Assembly: GCF_009569385.1 (NCBI RefSeq)
Contig: NZ_WBOF01000001.1
Location: forward strand, 3,854,001 to 3,918,000
Length of the DNA stretch: 64,000 bases
From: Streptomyces kaniharaensis
GTDB taxonomy: Bacteria; Actinomycetota; Actinomycetes; Streptomycetales; Streptomycetaceae
Reading direction: 5' to 3'
The first letter of the stretch is position 1, and each line of letters starts with the position of its first letter. Of the stretch, positions 28,352 to 38,363 are shown in pieces. A program made the position numbers and the translations under genes. The notes below the pieces were generated by a model, which saw only the letters and a program-made list of their open reading frames with translations, did no database searches and was not told the DNA's origin.

Positions 28352-29428
28352 ATGTTCGAGGCAGTCGAAGAGCTCCTCGTCGAGCACGCCGACCTCGAAA
28401 CGAGGCTGGCCGACCCGTCCGTCCACGCCGACCAGGCCAACGCCCGCAAGCTGGCCAAGCGGTACGCCGAGCTGACCCCGATCACCCGGGTCTACCGGGA
28501 GTGGCGGCAGGCCGGCGAGGACATCGAGGCCGCGCGTGAACTCGCCGCCGAGGACCCCGAGTTCCTCGCCGAGGCGAAGGCCTCCGAGGCCCGCCGCGAG
28601 GATCTGACCGAGGAGCTGCGGCTGCTGCTCGTCCCGCGCGACCCCAGCGACGACAAGGACGTCATCCTGGAGATCAAGGCGGGCGAGGGCGGCGAGGAGT
28701 CCGCGCTGTTCGCCGGCGACCTGCTCCGGATGTACCTGCGCTACGCCGAGCGGATCGGCTGGAAGACCGAGATCATCGACTTCAACGAGTCCGACCTCGG
28801 CGGCTACAAGGACGTCTCGGTGGCCGTGAAGACCAAGGGCAGCACGGAGCCCGGCCAGGGCGTCTGGGCCCGGCTGAAGTACGAGGGCGGCGTGCACCGC
28901 GTGCAGCGCGTCCCCGCCACCGAGTCCCAGGGCCGCATCCACACCTCCGCGGCGGGCGTGCTCGTCACCCCCGAGGCGGAGGAGGTCGAGGTCGAGATCC
29001 ACGCCAACGACCTGCGCGTCGACGTCTACCGCTCCTCCGGCCCCGGCGGCCAGTCGGTCAACACCACCGACTCCGCGGTCCGGATCACCCACCTGCCGAC
29101 CGGTATCGTGGCGTCCTGCCAGAACGAGAAGAGCCAGCTGCAGAACAAGGAGCAGGCGATGCGCATCCTGCGTTCGCGGCTGCTCGCCGCCGCGCAGGAG
29201 GAGGCCGAGCGGGAGGCCTCGGACGCGCGCCGCAGCCAGGTTCGTACGGTGGACCGCTCCGAGCGGATCCGGACGTACAACTACCCCGAGAACCGCATCT
29301 CGGACCACCGCACGGGCTTCAAGTCGTACAACCTGGACCAGGTCCTGGACGGCGACCTGAACGCGGTGATCCAGTCCTGCGTCGACGCGGACGCGGCGGC
29401 CAAGCTCGCCGCGGCCCAACAGAACTGA
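28352..29428 (+). CDS. prfA: Peptide chain release factor 1
   Basis: A 358-residue class I release factor that reads UAA and UAG. The peptide anticodon P-A-T is at 188-190 (P-x-T marks RF1), and the catalytic G-G-Q at 232-234 in S-G-P-G-G-Q-S-V-N. Length is typical. ATG 28352 has GAAGG upstream. prmC, whose product methylates this GGQ glutamine, follows 61 bases later in the same direction, a conserved functional pairing. Confidence 0.97.
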   Translation: MFEAVEELLVEHADLETRLADPSVHADQANARKLAKRYAELTPITRVYREWRQAGEDIEAARELAAEDPEFLAEAKASEARREDLTEELRLLLVPRDPSDDKDVILEIKAGEGGEESALFAGDLLRMYLRYAERIGWKTEIIDFNESDLGGYKDVSVAVKTKGSTEPGQGVWARLKYEGGVHRVQRVPATESQGRIHTSAAGVLVTPEAEEVEVEIHANDLRVDVYRSSGPGGQSVNTTDSAVRITHLPTGIVASCQNEKSQLQNKEQAMRILRSRLLAAAQEEAEREASDARRSQVRTVDRSERIRTYNYPENRISDHRTGFKSYNLDQVLDGDLNAVIQSCVDADAAAKLAAAQQN

Positions 29429-29489
29429 GACCGGCGCCCCAGCACCGGACAACCCCGCAGCCGGAGCGCAGAAACAAGAGGTCGTACGG

Positions 29490-30356
29490 ATGAACCTGCT
29501 GCTCGCCGAGGTGGCCCAGGCCACCCAGCGGTTGGCCGCGGCCGGCGTGCCGTCGCCGCGCTTCGACGCGGAGGAGCTCGCCGCCTACGTCCACAACGTC
29601 AAGCGCAGCCAGCTGCACACGGTGAAGGACGCCGACTTCGACGCCCGCTACTGGGAGGCCGTCTCGCGCCGCGAGGCGCGCGAGCCGCTCCAGCACATCA
29701 CCGGGCGGGCGTTCTTCCGCTACCTGGAGCTGGAGGTCGGCCCCGGGGTGTTCGTGCCCCGGCCGGAGACCGAGACGGTCGTCGAGTGGGCCATAGACGC
29801 CGTGCGCGACATGGACGTCGCCGAGCCGCTGGTCGTCGACCTCTGCTCCGGCTCCGGCGCCATCGCGCTCGCCCTCGCCCAGGAGCTGCCGCGCTCGACC
29901 GTGCACGCCTTCGAACTCGACGAGGGCGCGCTGGAGTACACCCGGCGCAACATCGAGGCCAGCCCCGACCGCGCCCGGATCACCCTGCACGCCGGCGACG
30001 CCACCAAGGCCTTCGAGGACGACCGCTCCTGGAACGGCCGCTTCGACCTGGTGATCTCCAACCCGCCGTACATCCCGCTCACCGAGTGGGAGTACGTCGC
30101 GCCGGAGGCCCGCGACCACGACCCGCACATGTCACTGTTCTCCGGCGAGGACGGCCTGGACACCATCCGCGGCATCGAGCGCGTGGCCGCCCGGCTGCTG
30201 CGCCCGGGCGGCGCGGTGGTGATCGAGCACGCCGACCAGCAGGGCGGCCAGGTGCCGTGGATCTTCAACGAGGAACACGGCTGGACGGACGCCGCCGACC
30301 ACCGCGACCTGAACAACCGGCCGCGCTTCACGACGGCCCGAAGGGCCTCCCTGTGA
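29490..30356 (+). CDS. prmC: Release factor glutamine methyltransferase
   Basis: A 288-residue SAM-dependent enzyme that N5-methylates the GGQ glutamine of release factors. The SAM-binding segment V-V-D-L-C-S-G-S-G-A-I-A is visible and the catalytic N-P-P-Y lies at 191-194. The N-terminal helical domain that holds the release factor (about 1-75) is intact. It is placed directly after prfA. The Cys in D-L-C-S-G replaces the commoner Gly/Ala and is frequent in actinobacteria. Confidence 0.96.
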   Translation: MNLLLAEVAQATQRLAAAGVPSPRFDAEELAAYVHNVKRSQLHTVKDADFDARYWEAVSRREAREPLQHITGRAFFRYLELEVGPGVFVPRPETETVVEWAIDAVRDMDVAEPLVVDLCSGSGAIALALAQELPRSTVHAFELDEGALEYTRRNIEASPDRARITLHAGDATKAFEDDRSWNGRFDLVISNPPYIPLTEWEYVAPEARDHDPHMSLFSGEDGLDTIRGIERVAARLLRPGGAVVIEHADQQGGQVPWIFNEEHGWTDAADHRDLNNRPRFTTARRASL

Positions 30357-30449
30357 CCGGCGGGGGCGCCGGGAACAGTCAGCGCAGCACGACGGCGCGC
30401 AGGGCCGCGCCGTGAACGCCATGAGCCATTCCGGAAGGGGACCGCACCG

Positions 30450-31097
30450 ATGAGCCGCCGCTACGACTGTGCCGACACCGGGGACCGCGCCACCGGCCTG
30501 CGCGAGGCCGCCTCGGCCATCCGCCGCGGCGAACTCGTCGTGCTGCCCACCGACACCCTGTACGGCGTCGGCGCGGACGCCTTCTCGCCCGAGGCCGTCG
30601 CCGCCCTGCTGGCCGCCAAGGGCCGCGGCCGCAACATGCCCTCGCCCGTCCTGGTCGGCTCCCCGACCACCCTGCACGGCCTGGTCACCGACTTCTCCGA
30701 ACAGGCCTGGGAGCTGGTCGACGCCTTCTGGCCCGGCGGCCTGACCCTGGTCGCCCGGCACCAGCCCTCGCTGCGCTGGGACCTCGGCGAGACCCGCGGC
30801 ACCGTCGCCGTCCGGATGCCGCTGCACCCGGTCGCCATCGAGCTGCTGAACGCCACCGGCCCGCTCGCCGTCTCCAGCGCCAACAAGACCGGCGGCCCGT
30901 CCCCGGCCACCTGCGACGAGGCGCAGGCGCAGCTCGGCGACGCCATCTCGGTCTACCTGGACGGCGGGCAGGCCGACCACGCGACCGCCTCGTCCATCGT
31001 CGACGTCACGGGCAAGGTCCCGGTCCTGCTGCGGGCCGGCGCGATCAGCGTCGAGCAGCTGAGGGAGGTCGTCCCCGACCTGGAGGCCGGAAGTTGA
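30450..31097 (+). CDS. L-threonylcarbamoyladenylate synthase (YrdC/Sua5 type)
   Basis: A 215-residue YrdC-domain enzyme that makes threonylcarbamoyl-AMP from threonine, bicarbonate and ATP for the t6A base in ANN-decoding tRNAs. The domain carries the basic and threonine residues of the active pocket: L-P-T-D-T-L-Y-G-V near 36-44, K-G-R-G-R-N-M-P and S-S-A-N-K-T-G-G. It is the short TsaC-like form without the C-terminal Sua5 domain. The stop TGA overlaps the TTG start of the phosphatase gene by four bases, so the two are translationally coupled. Confidence 0.93.
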   Translation: MSRRYDCADTGDRATGLREAASAIRRGELVVLPTDTLYGVGADAFSPEAVAALLAAKGRGRNMPSPVLVGSPTTLHGLVTDFSEQAWELVDAFWPGGLTLVARHQPSLRWDLGETRGTVAVRMPLHPVAIELLNATGPLAVSSANKTGGPSPATCDEAQAQLGDAISVYLDGGQADHATASSIVDVTGKVPVLLRAGAISVEQLREVVPDLEAGS

Positions 31098-31771
31098 CGC
31101 CCACCGCCTCGCTCCATGCCGGGCCCGGCATCGCGCCGTACCTGAGCGTGGGCCCCAGGCCGCTGGACCACTTCCGGATCCTCTTCGTCTGCACCGGCAA
31201 CATCTGCCGCTCGCCGATCGCCGAGCGGCTGACCCGGCGCGAGCTGGACACCCGGCTCAGCCCGCGGGTGGCCGGGCGGATCCTGGTGGAGAGCGCCGGG
31301 ACGTGGGGCCACGAGGGCGCGCCGATGGAGGAGCACGCGGCGACCGTGCTCGACGAGTACGGCGCCGACAGCGGCGGCTTCACCGGCCGGGAGCTGCTCG
31401 ACGAGCACGTGGTCGAGGCCGACCTGGTGCTCACCGCGACGCTGGACCACCGCGCCCAGGTGATCTCGATGGGCCACGAGGCGGGGCTGCGCACCTTCAC
31501 GCTGAAGGAGTTCACCCGCCTGGTGCGGACGATAGACCCGAGCACCCTGCCCGACCCGCGCCGCGGCGCGGACGTCACCGAGCGTGCCCGCGCGCTGGTC
31601 AGGGCGGCCGCGGCGCTGCGCGGCTGGCTGCTGGCCGCCACGCCGGAGTCCGACGAGCTGGTCGACCCGTACGGGGCGCCGATCGGCATGTTCCGCAACT
31701 GCGGCGAGGAGATATTCCACGCCGTCGACCCGGTGGTCACCGCCCTCACCGGGGTGCCCGCCCGTCGTTAG
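31094..31771 (+). CDS. Low-molecular-weight protein tyrosine phosphatase-like protein
   Basis: A 225-residue protein of the LMW-PTP fold. The P-loop C-T-G-N-I-C-R-S begins with the catalytic Cys 33 and ends with Arg 39, and a general-acid Asp is expected in the C-terminal D-P-Y-G region. It is longer than classical enzymes (about 150-160), with an N-terminal tail of about 26 residues. The start is TTG at 31094, overlapping the previous stop as TTGA, with GGAGG 6 bases upstream. In Streptomyces this position is conserved between the YrdC gene and the SHMT-like gene. Substrates may be tyrosine kinases or arsenate; not decidable. Confidence 0.88.
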   Translation: MTPTASLHAGPGIAPYLSVGPRPLDHFRILFVCTGNICRSPIAERLTRRELDTRLSPRVAGRILVESAGTWGHEGAPMEEHAATVLDEYGADSGGFTGRELLDEHVVEADLVLTATLDHRAQVISMGHEAGLRTFTLKEFTRLVRTIDPSTLPDPRRGADVTERARALVRAAAALRGWLLAATPESDELVDPYGAPIGMFRNCGEEIFHAVDPVVTALTGVPARR

Positions 31772-31889
31772 GGCCCGAGGACGGCCCCAGGCGCCCGCCC
31801 GGGTGGACCGGCCCCGCGTCGGCGAGCCGCTCGGCCGGGCCGGTCCTACGCTGGAGGGACCTCACCCCGTAGCGCCCGGGAGCCCCGCC

Positions 31890-33170
31890 ATGACCGTCAC
31901 CGACGCCGAGACCGGCTCGACCGCGACGAGGGGGCGCCCCCGGGCGTCGGAGGCGCTGCACCGGGCGGATCCGCAGATCGCCGACCTGCTGGCCGCCGAG
32001 GCCGAACGGCGGGCGGAGACGATCCAGCTGCTGGCCGGGGAGAACCTGACCAGCCCGGCCGTCCTGGCGGCGCTGGGCGGCCCGCTGATCGACAAGTACG
32101 CCGAGGGCTACCCGGGCCGCCGGCACCACACCGGCTGCGCACTGGCCGACGCCGCCGAGCTGCTGGCGATCGACCGGGCCCGCGAGCTGTTCGCCGCCCC
32201 GCACGCCAACGTCCAGCCCCGGTCGGCGACTTCGGCGATGCTGGCGGCGTACGCGGCGCTGCTGCGGCCCGGCGACGGCGTCCTCGCGATGTCGCTGGAG
32301 CATGGCGGCCACCTCAGCTGCGGCTCGCGGGCGAACTTCTCCGGCCGCTGGTTCGCGTTCACCGGCTACGGGGTGCGCGAGAGCGACGGCCTGATCGACC
32401 TCGACCAGGTGCGCGAGCTGGCCCGGCGCTACCGCCCGAAGGCCATCGTGGCGGGATCGATCTCCCACCCCCGGCACCCGGACTGGGCCGCCTTCCGGGA
32501 GATCGCCGACGAGGTGGACGCCTACCTGATCGCCTCCGCCGCGCAGACCACCGGTCTGATCGCGGCCGGTGTGGCGCCCTCCCCGGTGCCGTACGCGGAC
32601 GTCACGGTGGCGGCCACCCACAAGCTGCTGCGCGGCCCGCGTGGGGGCCTGCTGCTGTCCACCGCGGAGCTGGCGGAGCGGATCGACCGGGCGGTGTTCC
32701 CGTTCAGCCAGGGCGGGGCTGCGATGAACGAGGTGGCCGGCAAGGCGGTGGCCCTGGCCGAGGCGGCGACGCCCGCCTACCGGGTGTACGCGCAGCGGAC
32801 GGTGGCCGGGGCGCGAGCGCTGGCGGCAGGGCTCGCAGAGGCCGGAATGCGCCCGCTGACCGGCGGTACGGACACCCACCTGGTGACGGCGGACGTGAGC
32901 CCGCTCGGCGTCTCCGGCGCCGAGGCCGAGCAGCGCTGCGCGGCGGCCGGGATGATGCTGGGCAAGTGCGCGCTGCCGTATGACCCGGCGCCGCCGTCCG
33001 AGGCCTCCGGGATCCGGCTCGGCACCGGCACGGTGACCACGCAGGGGATGGGCGAGCCGGAGCTGGCGGAGATCGCCGGGCTGATCGGGCAGTTGCTCAC
33101 CGGGAGTCCGGCCGCACGGGTGGGGGAGCGGGTCCGGGAGCTGGCGGCGGCCTTCGCCGAGATCGGATGA
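31890..33170 (+). CDS. Serine hydroxymethyltransferase-like protein with altered active site
   Basis: A 426-residue fold-type I PLP protein clearly homologous to SHMT: E51 (A-G-E-N-L-T-S), the PLP lysine K245 in A-T-H-K-L-L-R-G-P-R-G-G, H-G-G-H-L (138-142) and the carboxylate-binding R376 in S-G-I-R-L-G-T are kept. However, where SHMT has V-D-M-A-H-F-A-G-L, this protein has A-S-A-A-Q-T-T-G-L (215-223): the PLP-nitrogen aspartate is Ser 216 and the stacking histidine is Gln 219. R-R-Y-Y-G-G-C-E of SHMT is R-R-H-H-T-G-C-A. It is therefore unlikely to be the housekeeping GlyA and may catalyse a different reaction, or be a non-catalytic paralogue. ATG 31890 follows GGGAG. Confidence 0.8.
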   Translation: MTVTDAETGSTATRGRPRASEALHRADPQIADLLAAEAERRAETIQLLAGENLTSPAVLAALGGPLIDKYAEGYPGRRHHTGCALADAAELLAIDRARELFAAPHANVQPRSATSAMLAAYAALLRPGDGVLAMSLEHGGHLSCGSRANFSGRWFAFTGYGVRESDGLIDLDQVRELARRYRPKAIVAGSISHPRHPDWAAFREIADEVDAYLIASAAQTTGLIAAGVAPSPVPYADVTVAATHKLLRGPRGGLLLSTAELAERIDRAVFPFSQGGAAMNEVAGKAVALAEAATPAYRVYAQRTVAGARALAAGLAEAGMRPLTGGTDTHLVTADVSPLGVSGAEAEQRCAAAGMMLGKCALPYDPAPPSEASGIRLGTGTVTTQGMGEPELAEIAGLIGQLLTGSPAARVGERVRELAAAFAEIG

Positions 33171-33341
33171 GCCATCTCACTCCCGATAACCCGGTTGTCT
33201 ACCCGGTAAGGCGAACCGCGATGCGCGCCGCAGGCGTCGGACTCAATAAGGTGTGTGCCGTGGCGACGCACCTCGAACCCCGGACAGGCGCGGGAGTACC
33301 TCCGGTACCCTCCCGTTGGACAGTGATGCAGGAGGCCAGTG

Positions 33342-34622
33342 GTGCGTGAGTATCTGCTGGTTCTGTTCTGCACCGCGGCCGTCACCTACCTGCTGACCGG
33401 CCCGGTCCGGAAGTTCGCGATCGCGGCGGGCGCCATGCCGCCGGTCCGCGCCCGTGACGTGCACCGCGAGCCCACCCCGCGCCTCGGCGGCATCGCCATG
33501 TTCGGCGGGCTGTGCGCGGGCATCCTGGTCGCCTCGCAGCTGGACAACCTGAGCAAGGTGTTCTCCCAGGGCACCGACATCCGCGCGCTGCTGTCCGGCG
33601 CCGGGATCATGTGGCTGCTCGGCGTGCTCGACGACAAGTGGGGCGTGGACGCCCTGGTGAAGCTCGGCGGCCAGATGATCGCCGCCGGTGTGATGGTGTG
33701 GCAGGGCGTCACGGTGATCACCCTGCCGGTGCCCGGTGTCGGCGCGGTCGCGGTCAGCCCCACCCAGGGCATGGTCATCTCGGTCACCCTGGTCGTCGTC
33801 ATGGTCAACGCGGTGAACTTCATCGACGGCCTCGACGGCCTCGCGGGCGGCATGGTCTGCATCGCCGCGATGGCCTTCTTCCTGTACTCCTACCGGCTCT
33901 GGTACGGCTACACGATCACCGACGCGGCGCCCGCCGTGCTGTTCAGCGTGCTGCTCATCGGCATGTGCCTGGGCTTCCTGGCACACAACATGCACCCGGC
34001 GCGGATCTTCATGGGCGACTCCGGCTCGATGATGCTGGGCCTCATGCTGGCCGTCGCCGCGATCTCCATCACCGGCCGGGTCGACCCCGACCTGGTCACC
34101 AGCGAGACCGGTTCGCAGACCGCCACGGTGCACGAGTTGGTGCCGATCTACATCCCGCTGCTGCTGCCCCTGACGGTCATCGCGCTGCCGCTGGCCGACC
34201 TGCTGCTCGCCGTGGTCCGCCGCACCTGGGCCGGCCAGTCGCCGTTCGCCGCGGACAAGCGCCACCTGCACCACCGGCTGCTCCAGGTCGGACACTCGCA
34301 CAGCCGCGCTGTGCTGATCATGTACTTCTGGGCCGCGCTGATCGCCTTCGGCACGGTGGCCTTCTCGGTCACCAACACCGGCCGCACGGTGGTGCTGACG
34401 CTGGTCGGGCTCTGCCTGGTCGGCCTGGTGGTGCTGCTCACCCCGCGGTTCCGCCCGCGCGCCCCGCGGGCCGTGCAGTCCTTCGTCCCGCCGCGGTACC
34501 GCCGGCGCCAGCCCTCGGCCCCGATGGCTGAACTGTCGGCGAAGGACAAGCAACTTCTGGGTGAAGCCAGCCGTGACTCCTCGACGCTCGACGATCACGG
34601 TCACGCCAGCCGCCGCCGGTAG
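33342..34622 (+). CDS. WecA/MraY-family undecaprenyl-phosphate sugar-1-phosphate transferase
   Basis: A 426-residue polytopic membrane enzyme with about eleven helices. Family motifs: P-R-L-G-G-I-A-M (46-53), L-D-D-K (96-99), N-F-I-D-G-L-D-G-L-A, G-D-S-G-S and the cytoplasmic H-L-H-H-R motif (histidines typical of WecA/TagO). It transfers a UDP-amino-sugar phosphate to undecaprenyl phosphate and starts a wall glycopolymer or teichoic-acid-like polymer. GTG 33342 is chosen since GGAGG then lies 6 bases upstream; GTG 33339 would be too close. A long hydrophilic Arg/Ser-rich tail follows the last helix. It precedes the atp operon by 305 bases; in other Streptomyces it has the same place. Confidence 0.92.
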   Translation: MREYLLVLFCTAAVTYLLTGPVRKFAIAAGAMPPVRARDVHREPTPRLGGIAMFGGLCAGILVASQLDNLSKVFSQGTDIRALLSGAGIMWLLGVLDDKWGVDALVKLGGQMIAAGVMVWQGVTVITLPVPGVGAVAVSPTQGMVISVTLVVVMVNAVNFIDGLDGLAGGMVCIAAMAFFLYSYRLWYGYTITDAAPAVLFSVLLIGMCLGFLAHNMHPARIFMGDSGSMMLGLMLAVAAISITGRVDPDLVTSETGSQTATVHELVPIYIPLLLPLTVIALPLADLLLAVVRRTWAGQSPFAADKRHLHHRLLQVGHSHSRAVLIMYFWAALIAFGTVAFSVTNTGRTVVLTLVGLCLVGLVVLLTPRFRPRAPRAVQSFVPPRYRRRQPSAPMAELSAKDKQLLGEASRDSSTLDDHGHASRRR

Positions 34623-34683
34623 CAAGGGAGTTGACGGGACCTCAAGCCCGTTCACCCGTACGGCGGCACCGTTGGGCCGTCGG

Positions 34684-34699
34684 TGTGACAGGTGCCACA
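34684..34699 (+). promoter_or_regulatory. Crp-type site upstream of the ATP synthase operon
   Basis: The sequence TGTGA-CAGGTG-CCACA matches nine of ten bases of TGTGA-N6-TCACA. It lies about 240 bases before atpI in a gene-free, comparatively AT-rich 305-base region (34623-34927). A promoter may lie just downstream around TGATACC at 34732-34738, but no convincing -35 is visible. The rest of the region shows nothing else. Confidence 0.5.
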
Positions 34700-34927
34700 C
34701 AATCATGGTAAAGCTCTCATCAAATAGTTTGTGATACCGTTCACGAGTACCGAGAACACGCCGAAAGACCTGACAGGTGGAGGACCTCCGTCCTCGGTCG
34801 GTCTCCCTCGACGGGCCCGCCGCTCCAGCGGGCGGCCCGGCGGCGGCCCCTCGGTCCGGTGTCACCCACCACGTACGTCGCGTACCCCTGTTCCTTGCCA
34901 CATCGACATGCCGCCGGAGCTGCCGAC

Positions 34928-35371
34928 ATGCCGTCCACCGACGCCCGGATCCTCCGAGGCGCCGCGATTCCCACTGCGGCCGCCGGGATCATCGCCATGG
35001 CGATCTCCTTCGCCGTCGCCGGTGGGAAGGGGCTGCTCGGCGCCCTCATCGGCGCGCTGCTCGTGATGGCCTTCTTCAGCTCGGGCCAGGTCGCGCTCGA
35101 CCGGCTGACCAGGTCGAATCCGCACATCATGATGGCCGCGGCACTGCTGGTGTACACCACGCAGATCCTGCTGGTCGGCATCGTCCTCGCGGTCTTCAAG
35201 AACACCGAACTGTTCAACCGGCAGGCGTTCGCCTTCACCCTGCTGGGCTGCGCGCTGATCTGGACGGGCTTCCAGGTGCGCGGCGCGCTCAAGGCCAAGA
35301 CCTTCTACGTCGACCCCGACGCCTCCGAAAACAAGGGCGACAAACCCTCGGACTCGGGGCGTCAACAGTGA
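34928..35371 (+). CDS. atpI: AtpI-like membrane protein, first gene of the ATP synthase operon
   Basis: A 147-residue protein with four transmembrane helices (about 10-27, 32-52, 65-86, 93-112) and a charged C-terminal tail. AtpI proteins precede atpB and are thought to help assemble the c-ring. ATG 34928 is preferred to the upstream frame because GGAG lies about 10 bases before and the helix pattern then fits. A hairpin lies 10 bases after the stop, and atpB begins 285 bases later. Confidence 0.85.
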   Translation: MPSTDARILRGAAIPTAAAGIIAMAISFAVAGGKGLLGALIGALLVMAFFSSGQVALDRLTRSNPHIMMAAALLVYTTQILLVGIVLAVFKNTELFNRQAFAFTLLGCALIWTGFQVRGALKAKTFYVDPDASENKGDKPSDSGRQQ

Positions 35372-35381
35372 CGACGTCCAA

Positions 35382-35404
35382 CCGTCCCCCAACGAGGGGG
35401 GCGG
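35382..35404 (+). terminator. Terminator-like hairpin between atpI and atpB
   Basis: A 9-bp GC stem (35382-35390 with 35396-35404, one G-U pair) with a 5-base loop is followed by TGTTTAT, giving an intrinsic-terminator layout inside the operon. The rest of the 284-base gap (35405-35655) contains no gene. Confidence 0.5.
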
Positions 35405-35655
35405 TGTTTATGCCGCACTGACGGGCTGCTATCGTCCGTCGCAACAACGGAGTACGGGAAGAGGCCAGGTCTGTCCGGACAGCGGACGGATCGCCCCCCG
35501 GATCCGCGCAGTCTTCGATGATCCCGCAGTCGTGCAGCGCACCGTCACGCGGGGTCCGCGAGAAACCCATCAAGTTCCAGTGCCGCTCCGTGGTCGCAGG
35601 CCACGCCGACACACCGAGGTTGCCGTAACCATGCGTCACGACGAAGGAGTCCGTG

Positions 35656-36471
35656 GTGAGTGCTGATCAGCTCACGTTCCTCGCCTCAGGCAGTTGCCAC
35701 TTCGGGGACGCTGGCTGCGGCTTCCCGGCGCCGGGTCTGAACGAGTTCGACTTCAAGCCGATCTTCACGATCGGCAGCTTCTACTTCAACAAGCCGATGC
35801 TGCTGTCGATGATCGTCGCAGTGCTTGTCGTCGTCTTCTTCTGGGCCGCCTTCGCCAAGCCGCGCCTGGTCCCCGGCAAGATGCAGCTCGTCGCCGAGAT
35901 CGGCTACGACTTCGTCAAGCGCTCCATCGTGCTGGAGACGATCGGCAAGAAGGGCGAGAAGTACGTCCCGATGCTGGTCTCGATGTTCTTCTTCATCTGG
36001 CTGATGAACATCATGTCGATCATCCCGTTCGCCCAGTTCCCGGTGACGGCCGCGATCGCGTTCCCGGCCGGCCTCGCCGGCGTCGTGTGGATCACCTACA
36101 TGGGGCTGACCTTCAAGAAGCACGGCTTCGTCGGCGGTCTGAAGAACCTCTGCTGGCCGTCGGGCATCCCCGGCTGGGTCATGTTCATCCTGGTGCCGAT
36201 CGAGTTCTTCTCGAACATCTTCGTGCGCCCCTTCACGCTCGCGGTCCGAGCCTTCGCGAACATGTTCGCCGGCCACCTGCTGATCGTGATGTTCTCCATC
36301 GCCTCCTGGTACCTGCTCAGCCCGACCCTGGGCGCGCTCTACGGCTCGGCCTCGTTCGTCGTCGCCGTCGCGCTGACCGCCTTCGAGCTGCTGGTCCAGT
36401 TCCTGCAGGCCTACATCTTCGTGATGCTGGCCAGCAGCTACATCGCCGGTGCCCTGGAAGAGGCGCACTGA
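35656..36471 (+). CDS. atpB: ATP synthase F0 subunit a
   Basis: A 271-residue integral membrane subunit that forms the proton half-channels facing the c-ring. About five to six helices are visible. The essential arginine is in the F-T-L-A-V-R-A-F-A-N-M-F-A-G-H segment, and Glu/Gln residues of the late helix A-L-T-A-F-E-L-L-V-Q-F-L-Q-A-Y also fit. Two tandem GTG codons exist; GTG 35656 has AAGGAG at 6 bases spacing and is preferred over 35653. Confidence 0.96.
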   Translation: MSADQLTFLASGSCHFGDAGCGFPAPGLNEFDFKPIFTIGSFYFNKPMLLSMIVAVLVVVFFWAAFAKPRLVPGKMQLVAEIGYDFVKRSIVLETIGKKGEKYVPMLVSMFFFIWLMNIMSIIPFAQFPVTAAIAFPAGLAGVVWITYMGLTFKKHGFVGGLKNLCWPSGIPGWVMFILVPIEFFSNIFVRPFTLAVRAFANMFAGHLLIVMFSIASWYLLSPTLGALYGSASFVVAVALTAFELLVQFLQAYIFVMLASSYIAGALEEAH

Positions 36472-36491
36472 GCCCGAGGCCCTGGCCTCCC

Positions 36492-36798
<307 letters not shown>

Positions 36799-36810
36799 TC
36801 CCGCCGGTAG

Positions 36811-38207
<1,397 letters not shown>

Positions 38208-38224
38208 GCACCGAAGCAGTACAT

Positions 38225-38296
38225 CCGACCCTCGGTCGGGAAACCGGCTCCCCCAGGAGCCGGCACATCGGACGGCCGGTTCGGCAGACCCGGCCG
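38225..38296 (+). other. Three consecutive hairpins between atpH and atpA
   Basis: CCGACC/GGTCGG (38225-38230, 38234-38239), CCGGCTCC/GGAGCCGG with loop CCCA (38244-38251, 38256-38263) and CGGCCGG/CCGGCCG (38273-38279, 38290-38296) are all perfect stems. No T-tract follows, so they look more like RNA-stability or processing elements than terminators. Confidence 0.5.
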
Positions 38297-38363
38297 AGAG
38301 TCGAATACTTGCGGCCCTCAATGGCGGGCCGAGGATCGCAAACTAGGAGAGCAGGGAAGCCTG

